From Mesorhizobium liriopis (GTDB lineage Bacteria; Pseudomonadota; Alphaproteobacteria; Rhizobiales; Rhizobiaceae), in assembly GCF_024053505.1 (NCBI RefSeq), contig NZ_JAMXQS010000003.1, positions 248,001 to 312,000 of the forward strand: 64,000 nucleotides of DNA, given 5' to 3'. The translations under genes were made by a program, and so were the position numbers. Numbering within the stretch: the first letter of the stretch is position 1; every line of letters begins with the position of its first letter. Under the pieces are notes generated by a model that worked only from the letters and a program-made list of their open reading frames with translations, made no database searches and had not been told where the DNA came from. Shown here in pieces: positions 16,426 through 25,025 of this stretch.

Positions 16426-17316
16426 ATGCAGCGCGAAACACGCACCGAAAACCAGAACGGCTCGATGCCCAACATCATCGAGGTCGTGCGGACCAGCTTT
16501 CACGACCTGCGCAAATCGGACCGCAAGGTCGCCGAAGCCGTTCTGGCCGACCCGCGCCGCATCCTCAACGCAACGGTGGCCGAACTGGCGGCGCTTGCCG
16601 AGGTCAGTCAGCCGACGGTAATCCGCTTCGCGGCAGCCGTGGGCTGCGCGGGCTTTCCCGATTTCAAGCTGCGCCTCGCCCAGGCGCTCGCGCTCGGCAC
16701 ACCCGCCACGCATTCCGTGCTCCTCGACACGGACACGCCCGAAGCCGTGACGGAAAAGATCTTCGATTACACGATGACCAGCCTCGACTGGGCTCGCAAC
16801 CATCTCGACCGCAAGGCGCTCAACGACGCCATCGACATTCTGACGGCCGCGCGCTCCATCGAGTTCTTTGGCTTCGGCGCGTCGGGCATCGTGGCCCGCG
16901 ACGCGCAGCAGAAATTTCCGCTCTTCGGTGTTCCCTGCGGCGCCCAGCTCGACTCGCATCAGCAGTTCATGGTCGCCTCCATGATGGATCCAGCCGATGT
17001 CGCGGTGGTGATATCCAACACGGGAAGCACTCAATCCATCTTGCGCGTGGCCCAGACTGCGCGCGGTTCGGGCGCCAAGGTTATCGGCTTGATCGGCTCC
17101 GACTCGCCTCTGATGCACTATTGCGATGTGTCGCTGCTCGTACGTACGCTCGATAACACCAATATGTATACGCCCACGACGTCACGTATCGCGGCGCTGG
17201 TCGTCATCGATATTCTATCTACCAGCGTCGCTTTGAGACGCGATCCAGAACACAAAAAGCAGGTCGCCAGCATGAAGCGTCGGCTCCAGGAGTTCAGAGG
17301 AATCGACGCAGTCTGA
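16426..17316 (+). CDS. RpiR/HexR-family transcriptional regulator
   Basis: 296-residue regulator. The N-terminal HTH_6 domain has LRKSDRKVAEAVLADP and the helix-turn-helix AALAEVSQPTVIRFAAAVGCAGFPDFKLRLAQ. The C-terminal SIS domain has FFGFGASGIVARDAQQKF, VISNTGSTQSIL and PTTSRIAALVVIDIL. It follows Pseudomonas HexR throughout; HexR senses the ED intermediate KDPG. It closes the plus arm, 56 nt after the hydrolase, and HexR-like palindromes lie at the divergent promoter. Local repression of both arms, relieved by a phosphorylated sugar acid, is the likely mode; the effector is inferred. Confidence 0.85.
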   Translation: MQRETRTENQNGSMPNIIEVVRTSFHDLRKSDRKVAEAVLADPRRILNATVAELAALAEVSQPTVIRFAAAVGCAGFPDFKLRLAQALALGTPATHSVLLDTDTPEAVTEKIFDYTMTSLDWARNHLDRKALNDAIDILTAARSIEFFGFGASGIVARDAQQKFPLFGVPCGAQLDSHQQFMVASMMDPADVAVVISNTGSTQSILRVAQTARGSGAKVIGLIGSDSPLMHYCDVSLLVRTLDNTNMYTPTTSRIAALVVIDILSTSVALRRDPEHKKQVASMKRRLQEFRGIDAV

Positions 17317-17359
17317 CGCTCGGTCTTGCTCGATCATCACGGCCGTGCAGTACTTCCAA

Positions 17360-17660
17360 TCAGGGCAATCGCTGATCAAGCTGCATCAGTGAGCTCCACG
17401 GGTCGATCCTCAAGCGTCTCATCCGGCTTACGAGGTTCTTCAATCCGAACCGACTGGACTGGACACCATCATGGGCTCCTACCATGTCAGCGGCGTTGAG
17501 ACGGGCGCCCCCGCCCTGTCCCGTGTCGAGTAGGCCGCAACCGCTGTCGCACCTCGTCCGTTGCGCAAATAATCGACGAAGATGCGACCTGTGCGTGAGC
17601 GCATGGCAATGCTGGCCGTGTAGCGCTCCAGACCGTCCTTCGCTATCCACATCAGGCGAT
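17360..17660 (-). pseudogene. Remnant of LigD (NHEJ DNA ligase D) C-terminal polymerase domain
   Basis: Reading leftward, [19 protein letters not shown] followed by the tail ending [10 protein letters not shown] (stop TAG at 17479-17481) matches the conserved end of the LigD primase-polymerase domain. After the stop, in another frame, SSRFGLKNLVSRMRRLRIDP plus WSSLMQLDQRLP continues the LigD C-terminus to a stop at 17360. The reading is therefore broken by at least one nonsense codon and one frameshift, and everything upstream of the last ~95 codons is missing. It directly abuts the integrase remnant. Joining of the two relics by deletion is the simplest explanation. Confidence 0.7.
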
Positions 17661-17981
17661 GCAATTGGGGATGCCACGTGAATTGTTCGCTCGGATTGTC
17701 CCGGCGCTCTTCTGACCAACGATCGTAGAGTGGGCCGCCAGTGCATGGGCTATTTGGTTGGTGATCGAGCGTGATCCGCTTCGCAGGTCCGCCCACTGTG
17801 ATTCCAATTCAGCAAGCTCAATGGCCAGCTTACGCTTCGCTTCCGCCGGGTCTCGGGTCCCGAGGCTTTGCGTGACTTCCTTGCGGCCCAAAGTGGACAC
17901 AAGATCCTGCGGGACGCGTTTTTGAAGCCAGTAAATGCCAGTGCGGGGATGCTTGAAAGGACGGCTCATCGCCAAGCTCAT
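17660..17981 (-). pseudogene. Tyrosine-type integrase N-terminal remnant (DUF6538-like)
   Basis: From ATG 17981 (or 17969) the minus strand encodes MSRPFKHPRTGIYWLQKRVP followed by [20 protein letters not shown]. This is the N-terminal arm of phage/island integrases. After ALAAH the similarity moves to another frame ([19 protein letters not shown]), so there is a frameshift. The catalytic Arg/His/Tyr domain is absent. The gene begins about 85 nt beyond the 3' end of tRNA-Leu and reads away from it, the usual placement of an integrase next to its attachment site. It is a dead relic. Confidence 0.75.
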
Positions 17982-18066
17982 GTGTAGCACCCGTGCGTAG
18001 CACTCGGGTCGCGTAAGCACATGTTTTTGCTGATTTTACTGTGTCGTCAAGCACTGTGGGAGTGCT

Positions 18067-18151
18067 TGGTGCCCAGAAGAGGACTCGAACCTCCACGCCT
18101 CGCGGCACACGGACCTGAACCGTGCGCGTCTACCAATTCCGCCATCTGGGC
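18067..18151 (-). tRNA. tRNA-Leu (anticodon CAG)
   Basis: The minus strand folds as a class II (long variable arm) tRNA. The 5' acceptor GCCCAG pairs with CTGGGC, the D-arm region is GGAATTGGTAGAC, and the anticodon loop is TTCAGGT with CAG at positions 34-36. The T-arm is GGTTCGAGTCC, and ACCA is encoded at the 3' end (18067-18070). It decodes CUG, a major Leu codon at this GC content. An integrase remnant directly beyond its 3' end suggests past use as an island attachment site. Confidence 0.95.
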
Positions 18152-18377
18152 AGGCGAGAGGGGGTGTAGTGGGGCGGGTGGGGCCTGTCAACGGGGAATC
18201 TTGTGAGGGACGATTTCCGTTTCGTCAGGCGGGTGCGGACGGGCGTTGTGCCTGATGGATCGTGAGTTGGTGCGGCTGTTCACAGCCTTTTCGCAACTCC
18301 GGAGGCGGAAGGTGCCGGCGCGTCGGCAAAGCTGAGGACGCGCCGGGAAACAGGCAAGAAGATGTGATGGCCGTTGC

Positions 18378-19001
18378 TTAGACGGCCGCCAGAATTTCCT
18401 TGGAGGCGACCGTGGAATCCGCATTGAGGCGGTAGACGATGGGGACGCCGGTGGCGAGTTCGAGATTGACGATGTCGGGGCCGGCGATGCCTTCGAGCGC
18501 CATGATCAGCGCGCGCAAGGAGTTGCCGTGAGCGGCAACCAGAACGGTTTGCCCGCGCAGCACATGCGGCTGGACCTCATGGATGTAATAGGGCCAGACG
18601 CGCGCGCCGGTGTCCTTCAGGCTTTCACCACCGGGCGGGGGCACGTCATAGGAGCGGCGCCAGATATAGACCTGTTCCTCGCCCCATTTGGCGCGGGCGT
18701 CGTCCTTGTTGAGGCCTGAGAGGTCACCATAGTCGCGCTCGTTGAGCGCTTCGTTGCGGACGGTTTCGAGACCGGACTGGCCGAGCTCGTCGAGCACGAT
18801 CTGGCATGTGTTCTGCGCGCGCTTGAGCGCGGAGGTGAAGGCGATATCGAATTTGAGACCCTTCGCCTTCAGGCGCTGGCCGCCGGCGAGCGCCTCAATG
18901 CGGCCCGTTTCGGTCAGCTCGACGTCGCGCCAGCCGGTGAAAAGGTTCTTCAGGTTCCAGTCGCTCTGGCCGTGGCGGATCAGCACCAGTGTTCCAGTCA
19001 T
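18378..19001 (-). CDS. gpmA: 2,3-bisphosphoglycerate-dependent phosphoglycerate mutase
   Basis: Glycolytic enzyme that interconverts 3- and 2-phosphoglycerate; 207 residues, the short form typical of alphaproteobacteria. The phosphohistidine motif [10 protein letters not shown] is at the N-terminus. [20 protein letters not shown] and [15 protein letters not shown] (second catalytic His) are also present. It lies 10 nt after dapB in the same direction, within a run that continues from the MsbA-like exporter gene. The 18152-18377 gap between the tRNA and the gpmA stop holds no gene that I can see. Confidence 0.95.
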   Translation of the reverse strand: MTGTLVLIRHGQSDWNLKNLFTGWRDVELTETGRIEALAGGQRLKAKGLKFDIAFTSALKRAQNTCQIVLDELGQSGLETVRNEALNERDYGDLSGLNKDDARAKWGEEQVYIWRRSYDVPPPGGESLKDTGARVWPYYIHEVQPHVLRGQTVLVAAHGNSLRALIMALEGIAGPDIVNLELATGVPIVYRLNADSTVASKEILAAV

Positions 19002-19011
19002 TCCGTTCTCC

Positions 19012-19833
19012 TCAGTTCAGCCCGAGCACGTCGAGCATGGAATAAAGGCCGGGCTTGCGGCCATGGGCCCAAAGGGCGGCGCGGACGGCACCGCGCGCGA
19101 AAATCGTGCGGTCCTCGGCCTGGTGGGACAGCGTGATGCGCTCGCCCGTGCCCGCCAAAATCACCGAATGATCGCCGACCACCGAGCCGCCGCGCAACGT
19201 CGCAAAGCCGATCGTGCCGGTTTGGCGCGCGCCTGTGTGGCCGTCGCGCGAGCGGACGCTGTTCTCGCTTAGATTGATTTCGCGGCCCTCGGCTGCGGCG
19301 GCACCCAGCAAAAGGGCCGTGCCCGAGGGCGCATCGACCTTGTGGCGGTGATGCATTTCCAGAATTTCGATGTCGAAGTCTTCTGCCGGCAACGCTTCTG
19401 CCGCCTTCTTGACGAGGCCAGCGAGCAGGTTGACGCCGAGGCTCATATTGCCGGACTTGACGATCGGCGCATGGCGCGCGGCGGCCTTGATCCTAACCTC
19501 GTCCTCATCCGAGCAGCCGGTCGTGCCGATGATGTGCGCAATCCCGGCTTGGGCCGCATAGCCGGCGAATTCGACGGTCGCGGCAGGCGTGGTGAAATCG
19601 AGCACGCCCTGGGCGGCGGCAAAGGCGGGAAGCGGGTCGTCGGTGATCTTAATGCCGGACGCTTCGAGACCAGCATGAGCACTCGCATCGCGACCGATGA
19701 GCGGCGAGCCTGTGCGTTCGACGGCACCACTCAGGCACAGGCCGGGCGTGGCGTGGATGGCGCGGATCAGCGCCTGCCCCATGCGGCCGCCGGCACCCAC
19801 CACGACCAGTCCCATTTCGCGCGTGTCAGCCAT
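19012..19833 (-). CDS. dapB: 4-hydroxy-tetrahydrodipicolinate reductase
   Basis: Lysine/diaminopimelate biosynthesis enzyme that reduces HTPA with NAD(P)H; 273 residues. The N-terminal Rossmann motif is [13 protein letters not shown], and [10 protein letters not shown] is the cofactor-side loop. The catalytic/substrate signature is [19 protein letters not shown] (His pair and Lys). The start overlaps the stop of the upstream ABC exporter gene by 8 nt, so the two are translationally linked. gpmA follows 10 nt later. Confidence 0.95.
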   Translation of the reverse strand: MADTREMGLVVVGAGGRMGQALIRAIHATPGLCLSGAVERTGSPLIGRDASAHAGLEASGIKITDDPLPAFAAAQGVLDFTTPAATVEFAGYAAQAGIAHIIGTTGCSDEDEVRIKAAARHAPIVKSGNMSLGVNLLAGLVKKAAEALPAEDFDIEILEMHHRHKVDAPSGTALLLGAAAAEGREINLSENSVRSRDGHTGARQTGTIGFATLRGGSVVGDHSVILAGTGERITLSHQAEDRTIFARGAVRAALWAHGRKPGLYSMLDVLGLN

Positions 19834-21670
19834 GGGTTGCGATCCTTTGCGGCTCGGGGGCGGGCTGTGCGGCTTTGCGGTCGTCCACGAGGCCTAAGCC
19901 CCGCGCGCTTTGAAGGCGATGGAAGCGCGCATAGAGGCCGCGCTCGTCGGCGAGCAGCGTGCCGTGCGTGCCTTCCTCCGCCACCTGCCCCTCTTCCATC
20001 ACCACGATCTTGTCGGCGTTGACGACGGTGGACAGGCGGTGGGCGATGACGATGGTGGTGCGGCCGACCATGGCCTTGTCGAGCGCTTCCTGCACGCGGG
20101 CTTCGGATTCGTTGTCGAGCGCGGATGTGGCTTCGTCGAGAAGCAGGATGGGTGCGTCGCGGACCAGCGCGCGGGCGATCGCGATGCGCTGGCGCTGACC
20201 ACCCGACAGCGTCACGCCGTTCTCACCGACCTCCGTATCGTAGCCCTGCGATTGCCGCTCGATGAACTCATGCGCATTGGCGAGCTTCGCGGCCTCCTCG
20301 ATCTCCCCATCCGTCGCCGTTTCACGGCCATAGCGGATATTGTCGCGGATCGTGCCTTCGAAGAGATAGGGCTGCTGGCTGACATAGGCGATGGACGACC
20401 GCAGCGACTGCTTGGTGATCGTCGAGATGTCCTGCCCGTCCACCGTGATGCGACCGCCATCAAGATCGTAGAAGCGCTCGAGAAGGGCAATCAGCGTGGA
20501 CTTGCCGGCACCCGAGGCGCCGACGATGGCCGTGGTCTTGCCGGCCTCGGCCGTGAACGAGACGCCGTGCAGCACCGGCAGGTCTCCCACATAGCCGAAG
20601 CGGATGTTTTCGAAGCGCACTTCGCCTTTGTCGACGCGAAGTGCGGGCGCGCCGGGCGCATCCTGCTGGCGCGGCGGCGTGTCGAGGATCTCGTAGATCA
20701 TGCGCGCGTTGACGAGGCTCTTTTCCAGGCTCACCTGCACGCGGGCCAAACGGCGCGCGGGGTCGTAGGCCAGAAGAAGGGCCGTGATGAAGGCGAACAC
20801 GGAACCGGGCGGCGTGGCGGAGCCGGAGAATTGCAGGCCGGCATAGGCGATGACGCCGGCGACCGCGGTGCCCGCCAGAACATCGGTCACCGGCGTCAGG
20901 CGTTCGGACACGCTGGCGATCTTGTTGGAGCGCTTCTCGACGCGGGTGATCTGCTTGTCGAGGCTGCGCGACAACTGGTCTTCCATGGTGAAGGCCTTCA
21001 CCACCGCGATGCCTTGGGCGGCTTCCTGCATGGAGCCGAGCAGCCGCGAGGTGATGTCCACCTGTTCGCGGGTCATGCGGCGCAGGCGCTTGACGAGCAT
21101 ATTGACGGTCAAGACCAGTGGAGGGCCGATAACCAGCGCGGACAAAGACAGGACCGGGTCCTGAATCACCATCACCACCAACAGGGCGATCAGCGAAACG
21201 GCATCGCGGGTGACGGCCGTCAGCGTGGTGTTGAGCAGGTCGCGCACGCCGTTCACGTTCTGGTTGATGCGCGCGGCAAGCCGCGCCGAGCGGTTCTCGA
21301 CAAAGAAGTCGAGCCCGAGCCGCATCATGTGGGCGAAGACGCGGCGCTGGTAGCGCGCGACGAGATTGTTCCCGATCTTGGCCAAGATCACGGCCTGACC
21401 ATACGACGCGAAGCCGCGGAGCGCGAAAGCACCGAACACGACTGCCGAAATGCCCAGAACCAGATCCGAGCGGCGCTCGTAGAAGATCTTGTCGATCACA
21501 TCGCGCATGATCCAGGCGGTGAAGGCCGTGGTCGCGGCGGTGAGCAGCAGGCAGATGCCGGCCAGCGCATATTGCGCGACATATTCGCGGCCGTTCTCCG
21601 AGGCGATACGGCGGATCACCGCGATGATCTCGCCGGGCTCGGCACGCTTCTTGTTGTTTTTGGAGGCCAA
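19826..21670 (-). CDS. ABC exporter, MsbA/lipid A flippase-like (fused membrane and ATPase domains)
   Basis: 614-residue half-transporter. A six-helix transmembrane domain spans about residues 20-330 and an ABC domain follows. Motifs are [19 protein letters not shown] (Walker A), [17 protein letters not shown] (Q-loop), [15 protein letters not shown] and [16 protein letters not shown]. It probably acts as a homodimer exporting lipids or drugs. The MsbA-like assignment is by general similarity and is not decisive. The Lys/Glu-rich N-terminus ([14 protein letters not shown]) is cytoplasmic. It is in the same transcription direction as dapB and gpmA, and 95 nt downstream of glk. Confidence 0.88.
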   Translation of the reverse strand: MASKNNKKRAEPGEIIAVIRRIASENGREYVAQYALAGICLLLTAATTAFTAWIMRDVIDKIFYERRSDLVLGISAVVFGAFALRGFASYGQAVILAKIGNNLVARYQRRVFAHMMRLGLDFFVENRSARLAARINQNVNGVRDLLNTTLTAVTRDAVSLIALLVVMVIQDPVLSLSALVIGPPLVLTVNMLVKRLRRMTREQVDITSRLLGSMQEAAQGIAVVKAFTMEDQLSRSLDKQITRVEKRSNKIASVSERLTPVTDVLAGTAVAGVIAYAGLQFSGSATPPGSVFAFITALLLAYDPARRLARVQVSLEKSLVNARMIYEILDTPPRQQDAPGAPALRVDKGEVRFENIRFGYVGDLPVLHGVSFTAEAGKTTAIVGASGAGKSTLIALLERFYDLDGGRITVDGQDISTITKQSLRSSIAYVSQQPYLFEGTIRDNIRYGRETATDGEIEEAAKLANAHEFIERQSQGYDTEVGENGVTLSGGQRQRIAIARALVRDAPILLLDEATSALDNESEARVQEALDKAMVGRTTIVIAHRLSTVVNADKIVVMEEGQVAEEGTHGTLLADERGLYARFHRLQSARGLGLVDDRKAAQPAPEPQRIATHG

Positions 21671-21764
21671 ATCGTTTGCCGATGGTCGAGTGAAGGGGCG
21701 GCACGAAGCCGTATCGCGCGCCCCTATAGCCTCTTCGCTTCGCCTTGACTATCAGGCCGACACA

Positions 21765-22817
21765 TTACCCGCGCCAGCGGCGGCCATCCGTTTCGAGCCC
21801 GAAGTCGTACGGATGCCGGGCATAGGCCGCGAGACCGAGAAGGGCCGCAAGCGGGTGCGTCATGACGGAGACCGGCATTGTCGCCATCAATTCCTGATGG
21901 GGTGCCTTGTCCTCGAAAGCTTCGCGGAAGCCGGGCTTCTGGAGCGCAGGCACGATCTTCTGCGCAATGCCGCCGGATAGAAACACGCCGCCCCGGCTCA
22001 TGAAGACGAGTGCAAGGTCGCCTGCCGTGCGGGCGAGATAAGTGACAAAGAGGTCGAGCACCTCCTCGGCAAGCTCGTCCTTGTCTTCGAGCGCGGCCGA
22101 GGTGATTTCGGCCGGCGTGTGGAGCCTGGCTTCCACGCCGTCGGCCTTGGCGACCGCGCGGTAGAGGTTGACGAGGCCACGGCCGCACAGGATCTGTTCG
22201 CCGGAAATGCGGCCGTCGAGCTTTTCGATGAAGGGAAAGATTTCGAAGTCGCGCGGGGTGCGGGGGCCGAGATCCATGTGACCGCCCTCACCGCGCACCG
22301 GAATCCAGCGACCGTTCGACTGAATGAGACCGGCCACTCCCAGACCGGTACCGGGCCCGAGCACGACGCGGCTGCCGCCTTCCTCCGCTGTTCCCGAGCC
22401 GATGGCAGCCAGGTTTTCCGGCTCCATCACCACGGCGGCGAGCGCCTGCGCCTCGAAATCGTTCAGCATGACGATGTCGTGGAAGCCGAGCTTGTCGATC
22501 AGCGCGCGGGGGCGCACGACCCAGGGGCAGTTGGTGAGCGCGATGGCGTCGCCCGTCACCGGGCCGGCGACGGCCAAGATCATGCTCGCCGGCGGATCGC
22601 CCCGACGCTTGGAAAGCGCATGGGTGATGGCGTCATCGATGTTGAGGAAGTCGGCGACACGCACGATCTCGACTTCGCCCAGATCGTCGTCCGGCCCTTC
22701 GACCACGGCGAAGCGGGCATTGGTGCCACCAACATCGCCGATCAGGACGGGAAACTGAAAGACGGCTTCGCGCGATGCGGCTGGGGTTCGGTGATCTCTT
22801 GCCGCACTGCTCGCCAT
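21765..22817 (-). CDS. glk: Glucokinase
   Basis: Bacterial glucokinase (Glk/ROK-unrelated type) that phosphorylates glucose with ATP. IGDVGGTNARFAVVEG is the ATP phosphate motif, MLNDFEAQALA carries the catalytic Asp, and VLGPGTGLGVAGL and RGEGGHMDLGPRT are substrate-site motifs. An open frame reaches back to 22880, but ATG 22817 preceded by GAGGAC is the better start, giving 350 residues. A C-terminal FLSGGIAQKIVPAL motif is present. It lies downstream of the mepA repeats, in the same direction. Confidence 0.93.
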   Translation of the reverse strand: MASSAARDHRTPAASREAVFQFPVLIGDVGGTNARFAVVEGPDDDLGEVEIVRVADFLNIDDAITHALSKRRGDPPASMILAVAGPVTGDAIALTNCPWVVRPRALIDKLGFHDIVMLNDFEAQALAAVVMEPENLAAIGSGTAEEGGSRVVLGPGTGLGVAGLIQSNGRWIPVRGEGGHMDLGPRTPRDFEIFPFIEKLDGRISGEQILCGRGLVNLYRAVAKADGVEARLHTPAEITSAALEDKDELAEEVLDLFVTYLARTAGDLALVFMSRGGVFLSGGIAQKIVPALQKPGFREAFEDKAPHQELMATMPVSVMTHPLAALLGLAAYARHPYDFGLETDGRRWRG

Positions 22818-22917
22818 GCCGTTTTCGTCCTCAAGGCCACCCTGTCCGGCCCCCTTATCCGGGCCAGAGATAAAAAACAAATGGTGGAGAAAAGCGTAGC
22901 TTGGCAGCGTCTGCCTC

Positions 22918-22986
22918 AGCCGCGCGGGCGGCTTGCTCTACCTAGCCGCGCGGGCGGCTTGTTCGGGCTCAGCCGCGCGGGCGGCT
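22918..22986. repeat. Three direct copies of a 16-nt self-complementary GC hairpin at the mepA 3' end
   Basis: AGCCGCGCGGGCGGCT occurs at 22918-22933, 22944-22959 and 22971-22986, a period of 26-27 nt. Each copy can fold (AGCCGC / GCGGCT, 4-nt loop). The rightmost copy covers the last codons and stop of mepA (RPRG-stop), so the other two look like duplications of its 3' end. They may form a multi-hairpin terminator or mRNA-stabilising block. Confidence 0.85.
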
Positions 22987-24018
22987 GGGCGGCATCGGAA
23001 TGTCGACCTTGGGCGTCGGCGCGAAGGCTGAAGCCGCAGCAGGCGTCGAGCCCGCCATTTCGGGCACTGAAACGCGTGCGACGGGATTGTCCGAGCCGCC
23101 GGTGTCGCCCATCGTGACAAGCGCTTCGGACTTCGGCGACGGCGCATTGAGAACCATCTGGCAGGCCTTGGGCAGCGCCGAAAGCTTCATGACGTCGCGC
23201 GCCTTGGGCGCGTCCGGGTTCTCGTTAGGGCGCCACGGCTCCTCAGTGAACCACCAGGCGAGCGGCTTCCCGCAGCCGTCGCCTTCCGGCACGTCGGCCT
23301 GCTTCTTGCAGCCTTCGGAACCCGGCTGGCAGCCGATGCGGACGTGGAAGTGGTAGTCGTGGCCCCAGAAGGGGCGCACCTTGGCGAGCCATGTGCGGTC
23401 GCCCTTCACCGTGTCGCAGAGCTTCTTCTTGATGCCGGGATTGACCAGAATGCGCTCCACCTCCGGATAAGAGGCGGCGCGCTTGAGGATCCGCTCATGG
23501 GCGGGCGTCCAGTAGCGGTCGATCACCAGATGCGTCTTTTCGTTGACGAGCGAGCGCGGCTGGATGCTTTCGCGCTCCTGCGGGGTCAAACGGCGGTCGG
23601 GCATCGGCGTGAACCAGATATCGGCGTCGAGCCCGATCTGGTGCGAGGCATGGCCCGACAGCATCGGACCGCCGCGCGGCTGTGAGATGTCGCCGAGCAA
23701 CAGCCCCGGCCAGCCGTCCTCTACCGCATCATGGCTGAGCTTTTCGATCAGCTTGATCATGGTGGGGTGGCCCCAGCGGCGGTTGCGCGACAGGCGCATG
23801 GCCTGCCATGTCGGCCCGTCGGTGGCGATCGCCACGCCGCCCGTGAAGCAGCCCTTGGAGTAGAAGCCGTAGGATTTCGGCGCGCCCACCGTGGGCAGCT
23901 TCTCCGCGCCGAACATATCCTTGGCGAGCGGATCGGCATTGGCATCGATCAAGGCCGTCAAGGCGATGGTGACGGCCAAGCCGATCAGGATGACGATGCG
24001 CGCGAGGCGGCTGAACAT
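22969..24018 (-). CDS. mepA: Penicillin-insensitive murein endopeptidase
   Basis: Periplasmic zinc LAS-type endopeptidase that cuts D-Ala-mDAP cross-links in peptidoglycan; 349 residues. A signal/anchor (ARIVILIGLAVTIALTALI) precedes MepA motifs. These are GGVAIATDGPTWQAMRLSRN, a zinc-site His/Asp in SGHASHQIGLDADIWF, and GHDYHFHVRIGCQPG, with Cys residues for disulfides in the GSEGCKK region. The C-terminal ~70 residues are Pro/Ala/Ser-rich and probably disordered. The stop codon lies inside a 16-nt repeat that is duplicated downstream. Confidence 0.93.
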   Translation of the reverse strand: MFSRLARIVILIGLAVTIALTALIDANADPLAKDMFGAEKLPTVGAPKSYGFYSKGCFTGGVAIATDGPTWQAMRLSRNRRWGHPTMIKLIEKLSHDAVEDGWPGLLLGDISQPRGGPMLSGHASHQIGLDADIWFTPMPDRRLTPQERESIQPRSLVNEKTHLVIDRYWTPAHERILKRAASYPEVERILVNPGIKKKLCDTVKGDRTWLAKVRPFWGHDYHFHVRIGCQPGSEGCKKQADVPEGDGCGKPLAWWFTEEPWRPNENPDAPKARDVMKLSALPKACQMVLNAPSPKSEALVTMGDTGGSDNPVARVSVPEMAGSTPAAASAFAPTPKVDIPMPPSRPRG

Positions 24019-24128
24019 TTCGAAAGGTCTCCGAACCGGGGGCGAGACTCGTGAGAGCGGGTTAGCGAAGTCTTAAAATCCCAGTCTTGCCTGAAGCCGG
24101 TCTCGGTGACGTCCGTGTGGCGAGGCGG

Positions 24129-25025
24129 TCAACTTTGCGAGATCGGCGAGCGGCCGGCGCCCTCGCGCCAGTTTCCCTCGCGCCAGAGCGCGTCGAGGGC
24201 TGTGCGATAGTCGGGAAAGCGGAAGCGGAAGCCGGTGGCTTTCAGCTTGGCATTGGAGACGCGCTTGTTCTCGCCATAGAAGGAGCGCGCCATGGGCGAG
24301 AGATCGGCGGTGGCGAAGTCGATGGCGGCGGGAGGTTCTGTTCCCATCAGGCTGGCCGCGTAGGTGACGACATCCTGCGGGGGGGCGGGTTCGTCATCGG
24401 TGACATTGAAGATGCCGCCACTGTCGGCCTTGGCCAGATGCCAAAGGGCCGCGCCGATATCCTCGCCATGGATGCGGTTGAAGACCTGACCCGGCTTCAC
24501 GAGCCGCTTGGCAGTGCCGCTTTCCAAATTCACGAAGGCGTTGCGGCCGGGGCCGTAGATGCCGGACAAGCGAAGGATCGCGAGCGGCACGGACTTCTCT
24601 CTTGCCAATGCGTCCCAAGCCCGTTCGGCTTCGACGCGCTCGACCGAGCGGCGCGAGCGGGGAGCCGTCGGCGTGGTCTCATCCACCCAGGCGCCGCCAT
24701 GATCGCCATAAACGCCGACGGTGGACAGGTAGCCGATCCAGCGCAGGTTCGGTGCAGCGAGAATGTCATCGCGGAAGGCGCGCAGCACGGGATCACCCGC
24801 CTCGCCTGGCGCGGCCGAAATCACGAGATGGGTGACAGTTTCGAGTGCAGCGAGCACATTTTCGTCGCGCGCTTCGCCGTCCCACAACAAGGGCCGGATA
24901 TTGGCGCCTTCCAGTCTGCCGAACTTATCGCGGCTCCGCGTCGTGCCGGAAACCGGCACATTCCCTTCGCGCAGGCGACCGAAAGCCTGGCCCGAATAGC
25001 CGGCGCCGAAGATCAGAACATTCAT
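24129..25025 (-). CDS. Extended-SDR (NAD-dependent epimerase/dehydratase-like) protein
   Basis: 298-residue Rossmann-fold protein with the N-terminal dinucleotide motif LIFGAGYSGQAFGRL, YLSTVGVYGDHGG (Ser/Thr and Tyr region) and LRLSGIYGPGRNAF. This is the YeeZ-like atypical extended SDR group, which often lacks a clear substrate. FNRIHGEDIGAALWHLA is the conserved HxxD region. It starts directly after the queG stop (adjacent codons), so the two genes are cotranscribed. A tRNA-modification or sugar-nucleotide role cannot be chosen from sequence. Confidence 0.85.
   Translation of the reverse strand: MNVLIFGAGYSGQAFGRLREGNVPVSGTTRSRDKFGRLEGANIRPLLWDGEARDENVLAALETVTHLVISAAPGEAGDPVLRAFRDDILAAPNLRWIGYLSTVGVYGDHGGAWVDETTPTAPRSRRSVERVEAERAWDALAREKSVPLAILRLSGIYGPGRNAFVNLESGTAKRLVKPGQVFNRIHGEDIGAALWHLAKADSGGIFNVTDDEPAPPQDVVTYAASLMGTEPPAAIDFATADLSPMARSFYGENKRVSNAKLKATGFRFRFPDYRTALDALWREGNWREGAGRSPISQS

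Noticed and set aside
19910-21748. 612-codon open frame on the plus strand
   Set aside because: It is the antisense shadow of the MsbA-like exporter gene, with no recognisable motif.
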